From Glandiceps talaboti (Eukaryota; Hemichordata; Enteropneusta; Spengelidae), in NCBI RefSeq assembly GCF_964340395.1, contig NC_135559.1:21504621-21534620 (forward strand): a DNA stretch of 30,000 bases. The letters run 5' to 3'. Position 1 is the stretch's first letter. Every line of letters begins with the position of its first letter. Below, piece by piece: positions 9,914 through 20,556 of this stretch. The position numbers and the translations under genes were made by a program. The notes beneath the pieces are model-generated. The model saw only the letters and a list, made by a program, of their open reading frames with translations. It was not told where the DNA came from and searched no databases.

Positions 9914-9964
9914 ATAAGTCGTCTGAAGATCGCCCGAAGCGTGAAACTCTCAGTAACGACTTAT
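9914..9964 (+). ncRNA. Hammerhead ribozyme, type I, best copy
   Basis: Stem I is a perfect nine-base match, ATAAGTCGT (9914-9922) with ACGACTTAT (9956-9964). The core CTGAAGA (9923-9929) fits the CUGANGA consensus, in which the fourth-from-last position is free. Stem II is CGC/GCG (9931-9933, 9939-9941) with loop CCGAA. GAAA is at 9943-9946. Stem III is C9947-G9953 plus A9946-T9954. The expected cut is after GUA, between 9955 and 9956. It lies 79 bases after the cut site of the 9839-9882 copy, in the same orientation. Confidence 0.82.
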
Positions 9965-10052
9965 TACATCATTATTCTTTTGAATTAAGTCTATAATGCT
10001 CTGCTACTAATATTTGCATCGAGCACTGTTCTCTCCAGCGAGACACATTACA

Positions 10053-10256
<204 letters not shown>

Positions 10257-10812
10257 ACTCTTTAACATTTTATATACTCAAGTAAACGGAAGATTTACTA
10301 CATGTCATTAAATTATAATTGTAAATCTTAATAAGTCAAGCCTAATAAACCATTGTATATATCTGACGCTACAGATCGGAGAAACTTATGGGTAATGTCC
10401 AAGATTACATGATTAACCTATGATGTCCTCCATATTGTGTAAAGATATCTCAGTTAAAGATAACAAAACAAAGTTAAATATTTGGCAGACGATCAGTGAA
10501 TTAAAGCATGTAAAATACACTGACCAGGACGAGGCATAAACCTAGTAACGAAGGATATTGCCAGACAATTTGTCGAACAGTGTGTGGGTTTCCAGAGTTC
10601 TTCAAATATTTGTGGAAACATTGAGGGTAGAGATTTTACGTGGGTATATTTCCACCTGTAAAATCTGTAGGCTGCACTTTTCTCATGACACGTACTTTAA
10701 ACAGACGTGAAGATAACCATTTTGCTCCATTTTTGTGTTACATGTTTATCAACGTGTACAATATCTAAATCATCTCAAACATTGGCGTTTCTGTTGTCAG
10801 CCAATACCATGA
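10257..10812. other. Non-coding stretch, nothing recognised
   Basis: AT-rich. No ORF above background and no repeat. Confidence 0.5.
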
Positions 10813-10862
10813 TGACGTCATTATTTTGCGACGTCAATTCCGCCACATAAGAAATGACGTCA
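10813..10862. promoter_or_regulatory. Cluster of CRE-type sites
   Basis: Two perfect palindromic TGACGTCA sites (10813-10820, 10855-10862) and a half site ACGTCA (10831-10836) lie within 50 bases. TGACGTCA is the known binding site of CREB/ATF bZIP factors. No gene start is visible nearby, so a distal enhancer or chance are both open. Confidence 0.4.
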
Positions 10863-11728
<866 letters not shown>

Positions 11729-11815
11729 CTCGGTGAGTATCAATCTGCTAAGACAGTGCTCTATACCGCAGTGGCAGAGCGTAATAGTTTTGGTAGTACT
11801 GGAACTCTTTCTTGG

Positions 11816-11856
11816 GTGTAACTCGGAGTTTCACGCATATTGCGATCATCAGACAC
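11816..11856 (-). ncRNA. Hammerhead ribozyme, type I, left arm of second locus
   Basis: Minus-strand copy. Stem I is GTGT with ACAC (complements of 11853-11856 and 11816-11819). The core CTGATGA is complementary to 11846-11852. Stem II is CGCA/TGCG and is followed by GAAA and a minimal stem III. The expected cut follows GUU. All core bases match the 11880-11920 copy. Confidence 0.72.
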
Positions 11857-11860
11857 TGAT

Positions 11861-11880
11861 GCATATTGCGATCATCAGAG
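11861..11880 (-). ncRNA. Truncated hammerhead core
   Basis: The minus strand has CTGATGA (complement of 11872-11878) and both sides of stem II, but the sequence breaks before GAAA and joins the full left-arm copy. It is a partial duplicate of that copy and cannot cleave alone. Confidence 0.7.
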
Positions 11881-11920
11881 TGTCTGATGATCGCAATATG
11901 CGTGAAACTCCGAGTTACAC
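11880..11920 (+). ncRNA. Hammerhead ribozyme, type I, right arm of second locus
   Basis: Stem I is GTGT (11880-11883) with ACAC (11917-11920). The core CTGATGA is at 11884-11890. Stem II is CGCA (11892-11895) with TGCG (11899-11902) and loop ATA. GAAA is at 11904-11907. Stem III is C11908-G11914 plus A11907-T11915, with loop TCCGA. The expected cut follows GUU, between 11916 and 11917. H17 is U here; A, C and U are all allowed. Confidence 0.76.
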
Positions 11921-11961
11921 CCAAGAAAGATTTCCAGTACTACCAAAACTATATATATATA

Positions 11962-12989
11962 TTTATTTAATGAGACAAATGTAAATGAAATGTCAAAAAA
12001 GTAACATAATTATAGCTTGTCGTTTTTTAAAGTCAATGACCTCGTATGTGTTCTACGTCATCACCTGATTACGATCATCTGTAATAATAACATATATAGA
12101 GATTTTGTATTATCGTGTTCACTAGACAAGGTAAAGTGTCATGTGGTGCGGTGCTGTAAGCTTGAGATTTACAGGGGTTTCCTGTTATCAAGGAATAACC
12201 TGAATGTAAATGTGTATGGGCGCCATATACGTGGGTAGAACATTTAACGTGAAAGCGTGTCTAAGCCCAATTTAGATTTTTACTTCATTCGAACCTACGG
12301 GGTGAATTTTCACGTAACGCTAAAAGAATGCTGTGGGAAGTCATATATATATGATGACACATTGTGCTTTCTGACCTATTTGATGATGAATTTTACTCTA
12401 ACAGATTACAATACCTAATCCCTACAGACAGCCGAGCTGATTAAATATTAATTAACGTATTCGATTTACTCGTTACACTAATTACTTCATTAGTGCCTAT
12501 TCATCGTCTAACATCACTGTCGTCAAATGTTTATATTCTTATGTTATTTTTTAACGAGCAAACGATGTTTTGTTCACTTAATTTAATGTCGATTCATTAA
12601 CAAATTATGACACGTTACGAAAACTTGCCTGGTTTCATAGTGTATTTTGTGTTGAATTTACTATTTATGCCACTGATGATATTTGGTATGTTGGATTTTT
12701 CCCTGTAGCGCTAATGAACCCTCAAAGATGACTAATCAGAGACAACCAGAATGTTATAACATGTTAATCCTTTGTTTCTCAGTGTATTACTAATTTAAAC
12801 TTCTTTGGGGTATATGGTAAATAGGTTAAACTTTGATATGTCTGTATTTTTACCTTTAAAATATTAAACGCAGAAAACCTTTAACGCAAATGTTATAAAC
12901 AAATCTCTTAGCAAGGAAACTCTTTTCACTTTACAACGATTAAATTTGAAATCGTTACCCACACCTCTTAACTATCTATCCCGACATTA
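11962..12989. other. Non-coding stretch, nothing recognised
   Basis: AT-rich. A 73-codon plus-strand ORF at 12017-12238 has no supporting signal. No repeat structure was found. Confidence 0.5.
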
Positions 12990-13460
12990 TCAATTATACA
13001 TTTTTCCAATGAGACTTTGACCTTTGACCTAGACAAACATCTCCAAACCAAAATTTGTCTTTCTACGACAACTTTATTACACGAAGTTTAATACACGATG
13101 ACTCCATTTAAGTGTCTACATAATAATACCAAATGTAAGTCTTCCTTTTATACCATGACCTTTGACCCCTATATTCGAGGTCAAATAGCGATTTCGTCAG
13201 TAAAGTATAAAGCTTTGTATCTAGAGACACCATCCAATTGTCGTAATCCTTATGTAGAGAGGCTAGCCTTCTAGCTGGACATTAAAACTTTGACGTTGTA
13301 CTTCCTTCAAGGTTAAAGAAAGAAACTTATTCATTAAATTTGGACGTTTTATCCCAAGAGACACCATTTAAATGTACCCACCCATAAGGTTAGAGGCATG
13401 GTTACTATTCAGATAGACTTGACCTTAACCTCCATTTTCAAGGTCAAACGTAAATGTGCA
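12990..13460. repeat. Diverged ~135-bp tandem repeat, about four units
   Basis: Related blocks recur: GACTCCATTTAAGTGTCTAC at 13099, GACACCATCCAATTGTCGTA at 13225 and GACACCATTTAAATGTACCC at 13361. CTTTGACC-like blocks recur near 13015, 13153, 13287 and 13418. Two units hold perfect DR1 motifs. A related block (GAGTCCATTCAAGTGTCTA, 25322) shows that the family is dispersed. Confidence 0.65.
13018..13030 (-). promoter_or_regulatory. DR1 motif, nuclear-receptor type
   Basis: The minus strand reads AGGTCA-A-AGGTCA, the known direct-repeat-1 target of RXR/HNF4-class receptors. It sits inside a repeat unit, so it may be passive. A second DR1 (GGGTCA-A-AGGTCA) is at 13156-13168. Confidence 0.4.
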
Positions 13461-14683
13461 CCATCACTTTGTTATACAATAAACCAGTAGGGGACTATGT
13501 TTTCAATAAAGGCTTGTATTTAGTGTATTTCATTAAATCTACTGTGCTTTTCCCGTCTCTTCTAATGTACTTTGTACGTCGTGTATAAGGTTGCTACCCG
13601 ACTTCTACTACACAGAAGGCAAATGACAAGCAAGGTAAACGTGAACAAATGCAAGCAAATCGAATCAATCCTTCCTGTTAATCAGATTCTAATCATGCTG
13701 ATATTCAAGTAATAGATGCGTTTCTTCTCCGTTTATACCATTTGATGAACTCCAACCTATTATTGAACAAGAATGTATGCAGGAATCGATGACGTACTGT
13801 TCTGAAGGTTTAGAATTCTGTCAATCTGTAAAACGCAAGACGAAAAGTGTAGCAATACGTAATGTACTTCTAGCATTCCTACGTTAGATTTTTACAGATT
13901 CATTCAACCTAGCAGCTTTGTGTGTGACTCTAAATATGTCGACGAAATACAGTTACTTATAAGAACACGTCTCGGTAAATCTCCAAATGTGATTACTGTG
14001 TGATCATATCAGCTTGGAAGGACCAAGTGACCATTCTCCCAATAATTGCGATACGCTAGTCGAACAGTACCAGGATCTGCACAGATTATTTCACTTAGAT
14101 CCGCATTCGGACTTTTAGTCAACCTAATATAGTAGCAATACGTCAGAACAACAATACACGTTATTTGAATTCCCTGGTGTAGACTACTCGTATCGCAAAC
14201 CATTCGTTCATAGCAATATGGCCCAGGGGACAACACCTAGTAAGCTTGATTGAATATTCACCCGAAAAAATCTAATTGGAAAGTTAAAGGGTAAATTAAT
14301 CAAAATTAGTTTTCAGCCTATGGGTTGACTGTAAAGACGGCTATGACACACTGTACTAGCTATATTTCTCATCCAAAAATAATTGCTGTGTTCTTTTTAA
14401 GTTTTCCTACCGACTGAAGGTTTTGGCTTATGTTGATCCACTTGACTTTCTACTCTAAATCTTTGTAATTTTATTTTAACATATCCGTTTGCAAACTCTT
14501 TCAAGACAGCATAGTTTTACAAGACTTTCCAAATGGAAATATGTAATGAGTATTAAAGTTGTCTTTGTGCAAAATCAAGGCAATCACTCATATTTGACTT
14601 TCAATTCGTGATTTAGGAGTGAGAGGCGTTTATTTTGGTGGAGATCAAAAAGTAAGTATAAAATCACATGTTGATTAACACAC
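13461..14683. other. Non-coding stretch; one weak ORF
   Basis: The minus-strand ORF at 14009-14236 ends LSEIICADPGTVRLAYRNYW and VLPS before a stop. The CADPGT words recall sushi (CCP) domains, but the expected further cysteines are absent and no donor site is visible. Otherwise nothing was found. Confidence 0.3.
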
Positions 14684-14695
14684 CCTCTCTCTCCC

Positions 14696-14778
<83 letters not shown>
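14684..14778. repeat. (CT)n microsatellite
   Basis: Dinucleotide CT array. Its left edge carries CTCTCTCC units. Confidence 0.95.
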
Positions 14779-14779
<1 letters not shown>

Positions 14780-16822
14780 ATGAATACAAATTATATTGCA
14801 TAAGTAATTACTAGAAGTTGTACTAAAAATCAATCAAGTGTTAAAGGAATCAGCTACTTATGTCAAGTTCATCCAGGTTACACACTAGGGGTGGTCTAAA
14901 TATCATTCAAGTTTATTTTATCACATGCAGGAAAAGTTACCTTTTCCAAATATTTCACTTAGACTCGATTGACTTCTTCAGTGGACTGAATGTTTTCGTC
15001 AGATGTTAATAGCGTCGGTTTGTTATTGAAAAACACTTCCAAACCGAGTGCCCAATTGTATGCGTCTTATAAAATAGCGTTTATTTATACTATGAAACCA
15101 AGGTGATGAATCTCTTTGGATCTATTGATAGTATGCTTACTGAAACACTTGTTATAATTACCCAATGCTAGGGTTCTAGGTATGCTTACTACTATGTTAA
15201 TTTGTTGTGTAAAAAGATCTAAAAAGTTTCAAGTTCAAGACTAGTGTGGAAGTTGAAACTGCAAACGCACTCATGATAGAATGGAAATGAAAATCAACAT
15301 AATTAACGAAAAACAACTTTTAGAGCACTTTATCAGTGACTATTTCACATCTTATGTTTAACTGTGCCATGTGATTGTTAAAATAATTACTGTAAGTTGG
15401 TAATAAACTACTACTTAGACATTATTTAAGATATTTATTTTGAAGTTCAAATCCTGGCTGACGTACATTTAGAATTATTATGCACAACTAAATGTTCATA
15501 GAACGAATGAAGGGTTGTGACTTCAGAGTGTTTTGTTTCAAGAGGTGATTAGATGGAGGGTTTAGTAAGCCTCATATTTATTTCCTAGATCCCCCCCTCC
15601 ATCTCACCTCCTCATATTTTTTATTCATATCAAACTTTTTCGAAATACAGCGGAGCTACTAAATGGAGAAGACACTCAACATATCACGTATATGACAACT
15701 ATGTTCTAAGCTCTTTTGTAAAACTTCAACATTTATGTCATGTTTGCATTAAATAAAGGTTGAAGCCAAATTCATTAAATTTAAAGAAGTATTGGCCATA
15801 ATCATATTCTGGTTAACTGAAACATCACAATAAAAGTTTATTTACAAAAAATTACAGACAGGAAGGCGCCAAATAATGAGGCCTATTTAAGGAAATGCAT
15901 TATTACAGGATGATGTACCCATTTCCGGTTGTAATTTTGACGTCAGTAGTGCCATAGGTCAGGGAAATTTCTACTATTTGGAGAAACTGTGGAATGTTAA
16001 AAGTCTAGATCTTCACTTGTTCAAACAAACGAAAATTTAAGATGGATAGCATTTAAGGAAAATTGATGCAAAATTTAGAACTTCTACAGTCCATCTGTAT
16101 GTACACGTCTCGCCAATAGTATGAGGTTTGGCTTCCTTTCTAGCACCACCTCAGTTTCCAATTGCAGTACGAATCAGTGGACTATATTGGATACCAGATG
16201 TTGTAAAAGTACGAGGCGCTCTGTGCTTTTATTCCGTTTTCGGTAAATCAATACAAATCAACTGTAAATGTATTTTTTTTACAACCCATGTCGAAAGCAT
16301 AGTAGTTTAAGCCCTGCGTGATATCCAAAGTATACGATGCTAAAACTTTGACGGTACTTCACATGTGATCGTCTGGCTCAACAAAAAAGTAACTAAACTG
16401 CTTATTATCATAAATCTGACTGATATTGCTAAAATATTTATCCTCTTCTTTATCCATCTGTGTTCGTTTAAACAATTGTTGAACTTGCGATCAAGTCCAA
16501 CAGACGTTTCGGGTTGTCCCGACTTACTGATTGTATACGCCACCTTTTCACTAGTACTGCTGCTTCTATTACCTTTGGACGACGTTAAAATTTAGCCCAT
16601 TTCAAAAATTGATACTACATGGTTTTAGCATCTTGACAAATTGGTACTGTTGATTGTTCGCAAAACAAAAAATTGGCCGATGCACAAATATATTTTCGTC
16701 AGTCTAGAGGGTTCTTTTGCGCAAAAAACCCCGTATACACAACGGAGTACTTAACCTTAAGTTACGTAATTGTTCTGCAATTTTTGTCCCAGATCTAGAC
16801 ATAAAGTGAGACTTTGTCAAGC
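14779..16822. other. Non-coding stretch, nothing firm
   Basis: AT-rich. Overlapping ORFs on both strands at 16340-16595 are each other's shadows and have no splice support. No repeat was recognised. Confidence 0.45.
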
Positions 16823-16897
16823 GTCCTCACCTGTGACGTGGTAGTCAGAGCGCAGGATAGCAGTCTGGAGGTCATGGGTTCAAATCCTACTGAAGAC
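16823..16897 (+). tRNA. tRNA-like sequence (SINE head or tRNA pseudogene)
   Basis: The 75 bases fit a tRNA outline. The acceptor strands GTCCTCA (16823-16829) and TGAAGAC (16891-16897) pair at six of seven positions. The T arm is ATGGG-TTCAAAT-CCTAC, with a canonical T loop. The variable loop is AGGTC. The anticodon loop ATAGCAG (16857-16863) keeps U33 and would read AGC (Ala). The D arm is poor, and mismatches occur in every stem. The A box is TGGTAGTCAGA (16839-16849) and the B box is GGTTCAAATCC (16877-16887). A T5 run (16902-16906) could end pol III transcription. A decayed tRNA or a SINE head is more likely than a working tRNA. Confidence 0.6.
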
Positions 16898-16957
16898 GGT
16901 ATTTTTCTGTGACCATCCCAAACCCAGGGTGCATGTTCTACAATCTGTGTTAACTTT

Positions 16958-17321
16958 ACTGTCGTTTGTTCTTTTGTGAGCGTTCGTTACGTACATCTGA
17001 CACAATACCATAGGTTTTCCCGAACCCAATCTTGTACTTACGAGTGGCTAACCAGAATCCGTCTTACAATGTAACACTCAACTTTTGGAATTGAAAGAAA
17101 CAGAGTGAGTAAACAATTACAATAATATCATTGTCTGTGCTATGTGCCATGTGCTCATGCTCTGTGCTCTGAAGTACTGTACTCGTAAGTTTCTGCGAAA
17201 TACGCGTTTCATTGGTTGAGTGATTTGACTCAACGCTCTCGTGTGGCTCGGGAAAACCTATAGTATTGTGTCAATTTGTGTGATATATGTAACGACTGCT
17301 CACAAAAGAACAAACGACAGT
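16958..17321. mobile_element. Foldback (MITE-like) element with long inverted repeats
   Basis: The outer arm ACTGTCGTTTGTTC... (16958-16981) is a perfect 24-base inverted match to 17298-17321. Homology continues inward, with indels, to TAGGTTTTCCCGA (17011-17023) against 17248-17261. A further inner pair is ACTTACGAGT/ACTCGTAAGT (about 17036 and 17181). There is no coding capacity. A target-site duplication could not be fixed by eye. It lies 60 bases after the tRNA-like sequence. Confidence 0.8.
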
Positions 17322-17374
17322 GAACGTAACAACCAAAACGAAATTCGAGATGTGTATACTATATCGGCTTTTAA

Positions 17375-17704
17375 TCAGATTGGTTCTACAGACTCGATAG
17401 GTAGATAGGCTGTATCACTCAGCCGTGTCTCACTATCACTCACAAGACGAGTGTGAGTGTTGGGGCCTCCAGGAGTAATGACACGATAAGTTGTGGAGGA
17501 TTCCTCACATGGAACCCGCAGATGATATGTTTGTCGGTCTTTGGTGACCTCGGGATAACTCCTGCACTGACTGGGAAAGCCTTGACCTTTCCATATATAG
17601 CAACGTGATATGGAGCGTGCAACATAGCCCTGTCCATATGGCATATAGCCCAAAACCTGAATGGATTTCTGTAAAATAGTGTGATTGTAGTCATGTGTGT
17701 AAGT
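17375..17704 (-). CDS. Candidate terminal exon, unidentified protein
   Basis: On the minus strand a strong acceptor (pyrimidine-rich tract over 17708-17730 ending TTCAG) precedes 109 codons in phase 0, ending ...PIESVEPI and stop TGA at 17377-17375. The segment is about 49% GC against about 36% nearby. It contains cysteines at RCYIWKG, PSQCRS and RVPCEES, which would suit an extracellular domain, plus a Ser/Thr-rich end. A second acceptor (TTTTACAG, 17673-17680) could shorten the exon. Its 3' UTR would run into the foldback element at 16958-17321. I do not recognise the protein. An ORF of this size can arise by chance, so the composition and splice site are what support it. Confidence 0.4.
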   Translation of the reverse strand, partial: TYTHDYNHTILQKSIQVLGYMPYGQGYVARSISRCYIWKGQGFPSQCRSYPEVTKDRQTYHLRVPCEESSTTYRVITPGGPNTHTRLVSDSETRLSDTAYLPIESVEPI

Positions 17705-18264
17705 CTGAATAAAAAATAAAAACAAAAATACTAATTTTTGAGACGAAAACCCCGAATTTGGCATACCATTTGTGTATACATTTACTACATTTTTTGGGTA
17801 TTTGGCTAAGGATTAAAATATGTTGTATAAATACAAATATATATTCCATTACATTTCAATTGCATATATTAGCAGTGATGTCCTCATTTCAAGAGATAAT
17901 CCATTTTCTTACCACCGTCTATGGACGGGATACCTTATGTTATTTGTTTCTCATTTCCCGTTAAGTACAAATTCCCATGGAAACCCTCCACCCCCATCCC
18001 AACGTTAACTCTCGTCATATTGCGTGTTTCGTTGATATAACCGTCAAGATGTGTTTGTGTAGGATGACTGGAATTTAAGTGACGTAGTTTGTGAGGAAAA
18101 GTTTCCGATTTCTGACGACAACAGAGTCATGGCTAACAAACATTAGTGAATCATCGATGAGAGCAAATCTCAGACTTGTAAATTTATGTAATTTAGACAT
18201 TATATCAGCTACGTTTCACATGAAAAACTAAACATTTAACGTTACAACAGTGAATGTCTGCCTC
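17705..18264. other. Non-coding stretch, possible intron
   Basis: If the exon at 17375-17704 is real, this is intron on the minus strand. No upstream exon could be identified. No repeat was found. Confidence 0.35.
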
Positions 18265-18426
18265 TATGTATGTATGTATGTATGTATGTATGTATGTATG
18301 TATGTATGTGTGTATGTGTGTATGTATGTATGTATGTCATGTATGTATGTATGTATGTATGTATGTATGTATGTATGTATGTATGTGTGTATGTATGTAT
18401 GTGCGTGCATGCATGCAATGCATGCA
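18265..18426. repeat. (TATG)n microsatellite
   Basis: Tetranucleotide array with a few TGTG variants and one CATG interruption. It ends in a GCATGCATGC run at 18407-18426. Confidence 0.93.
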
Positions 18427-18520
18427 AAAGATAGCAATGCTTAGGAGAAAAATTAAAGATGGTACACTGAAATTGCCTGTGATGAAGTGGTGTCATCTCC
18501 TTGGTTTAGTACATTGGCAT

Positions 18521-19110
18521 TTAAATGTGATTCAAAATGCTCACATTCACTATTGCTATTTTGCTAGACGACATGTTTGTGAAATATATACTGGTTTTAA
18601 AACTTTAAAAAAGCGTCTGCAAACACCTTAAAATGACAATTTTTCATTCAGTTCTCTTCGAATTTACTTCGAGAGTTTTCGGGTATTTCCGGTCCCACCT
18701 AGACCGCGGGATTTTATGACGTCATAGAGAGACATCGTTAGCACGTAGCCTATGACGAGCGTAGTCAACAGGTGAATAAAACTCAACAGCATTGTGAAAA
18801 AATACATTGCCGGTGGTTGTAATAGACATCAGTAAACAAAAACTACAGTCTCCATGTCTTATTAACCAACATTTACTGATATTTACTCACACTTTCTGAC
18901 TAATTGTCAGTGTCTGTGGGTATAAATGCTAAAAAATTATGTCCCCATATTATGGGAAAATAAATCAAAACGGCTAGACTAGATATATATAAACACTTGT
19001 AATGTCGGGTGTTTCACATTCAATGACTTTTATTTATCTGAATACGTTTCACAAACATGTCGTCTAGCAAAATAGCAATAGTAATTGTGAGCATTTTGAA
19101 TCACCTTTAA
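18521..19110. mobile_element. Inverted repeat pair, probable MITE
   Basis: Arms 18521-18584 and 19047-19110 match as reverse complements at about 61 of 64 positions, with about 460 bases between them. The interior is non-coding and contains one TGACGTCA (about 18718). No transposase is present, so if it is mobile it depends on enzymes made elsewhere. The outer ends are not resolved. Confidence 0.7.
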
Positions 19111-20345
19111 ACGATGGCAACTTCTACTTTATATCGGAACAATTAGACAGAACCTTCAGCATTGTAAATCGTTTTAGCGATCAGGAATAATTTGTATATT
19201 ATGCACAGCACTGTCAATTTTATTTTTCAAAATGTATTTCCTAAGTTGAAGAAATATACACAATTGTAACTGTTTGCATTGTAGCAAATTAACAATTTAG
19301 GCTTTGTGCTGGAAAGTACAAAAGAAGTGGTGTCCATTTTCCGCGAGTAACAGTAGTCTTGAAAGTCTCTTTGATTTGAATATAACAAGTCGCAATAATG
19401 TCAGAGACCGTGTAAAACTAAAAAAAAGACGGAAAAAGTCGTTCAACGTGAGGTCGCCTGCTATGCTACATGCAGTGATTCCGAAGATGTGCTCAATCTC
19501 ATTTACATCTTGTTCCTTATATTAAAACATTTACTGTCAGTGATAAAACTGCAGATCTCTTGTCGAAATATTTGGTGTACTTGAAAAAGTATTAAACTAG
19601 GTACGCAGTTTAAGATCCAGTCTTTGAAGATCCGCTTTCAATAATTGTGTTCGACGTTGTCTTTGGTTAAAATGTTGTTTGATATAATTATCTCATTGTA
19701 CTTGCACTAGCGTTATTCCGCAATTCATTTCGAAGCGACAATTTTCTATGGAAAGAATGGCCATGAATTTGTAAACAGAGCTGTACCTTCGACATCAAAA
19801 TCCAAACTTCAATTTCCATTAAAATGATAATGACAAGGAGAATCCAATGAGTTCACATTGGGTTCCGACATAAAGAAGGGCCATAAAAGTTTTGGGAGTT
19901 GGGTATTTTTTGAACCAAATTAAACTTCAAGAGAAGTCATTTATCAAGTACATATCCGTAAAATACCTTTCAGCTTTGCCACAACAAAATACACTTCCAG
20001 GTAATATGTAATGCATAGCATAATTGTTTCAATTCTGGTATTTTATTACCATATTCAAGCATTGTAAGACTTTAAATTATGTCTATGGTTGATATTTTAT
20101 GCTTCTAATAAATGGCCTCCTACACTGTCTTATTTCACCTATGGAGTTGTCCCTTTCCAATCAGTAGATCAAGGTGATAATTGTCTTTCTCCCAAAACAA
20201 GATGGAAGGTGTCTGGCTGAGTACCTCCCTGTAAAGGTTAGAGCTAATTAGAGACATCTCCGAAATCCACATCCTGTGTAAAGTAATCTCGTTCGGAGTA
20301 TTATTGTACTTGGCTATCACTGATATTTTAATGCATCATTTTTAC
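19111..20345. other. Non-coding stretch, nothing firm
   Basis: AT-rich. Two short ORFs (19304-19525 plus, 20135-20320 minus) have no recognisable motif or strong splice pair. No repeat was recognised. Confidence 0.4.
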
Positions 20346-20369
20346 CTCCCGTAAGTGTACGGGAGGTAT
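20346..20369. repeat. Perfect hairpin at left end of the TIR element
   Basis: ACCTCCCGTA (20346-20355), loop AGTG, then TACGGGAGGT (20360-20369). The first arm overlaps the left terminal inverted repeat of the element that ends at 21582. Confidence 0.9.
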
Positions 20370-20379
20370 TAAAAGGGGA

Positions 20380-20382
<3 letters not shown>

Positions 20383-20424
<42 letters not shown>

Positions 20425-20449
20425 TGTCTGTCTGTCTGTCTGTCTGTGT
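20383..20449. repeat. (TG)n(CTGT)n microsatellite
   Basis: About 20 TG units, then about six CTGT units. Part of the TIR element. Confidence 0.95.
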
Positions 20450-20556
20450 CATCATTTTCTAAAAATTGGCTTGCTCAATTGTAATGAAATTTGGAATATA
20501 TAATCTTTAGGGTAATGGCTAGACCTGATTAGGTTTTGAGCCAGATCTGTTAATGT

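Larger units (their letters stand above)
11786..11950. repeat. Inverted repeat carrying hammerheads, second locus
   Basis: Arms 11786-11855 and 11881-11950 are 70 bases each and differ at one position. The 25-base centre (11856-11880) contains an extra truncated hammerhead core on the minus strand. (TA)n ends the right arm immediately. Near-identity of the arms points to a recent origin or to gene conversion between arms. Confidence 0.92.

Noticed and set aside
12671-12690. Other CTGATGA words (for example 928, 5582, 12672, 29843) as hammerheads
   Set aside because: None is followed by a stem II and GAAA at the right distance.
14009-14236. Possible sushi-domain exon (CADPGT words)
   Set aside because: Only one short motif matches, the remaining cysteines are missing and no donor site is present.
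15445-15455. B-box-like sequence AGTTCAAATCC
   Set aside because: No A box or tRNA-like fold upstream, so taken as chance.
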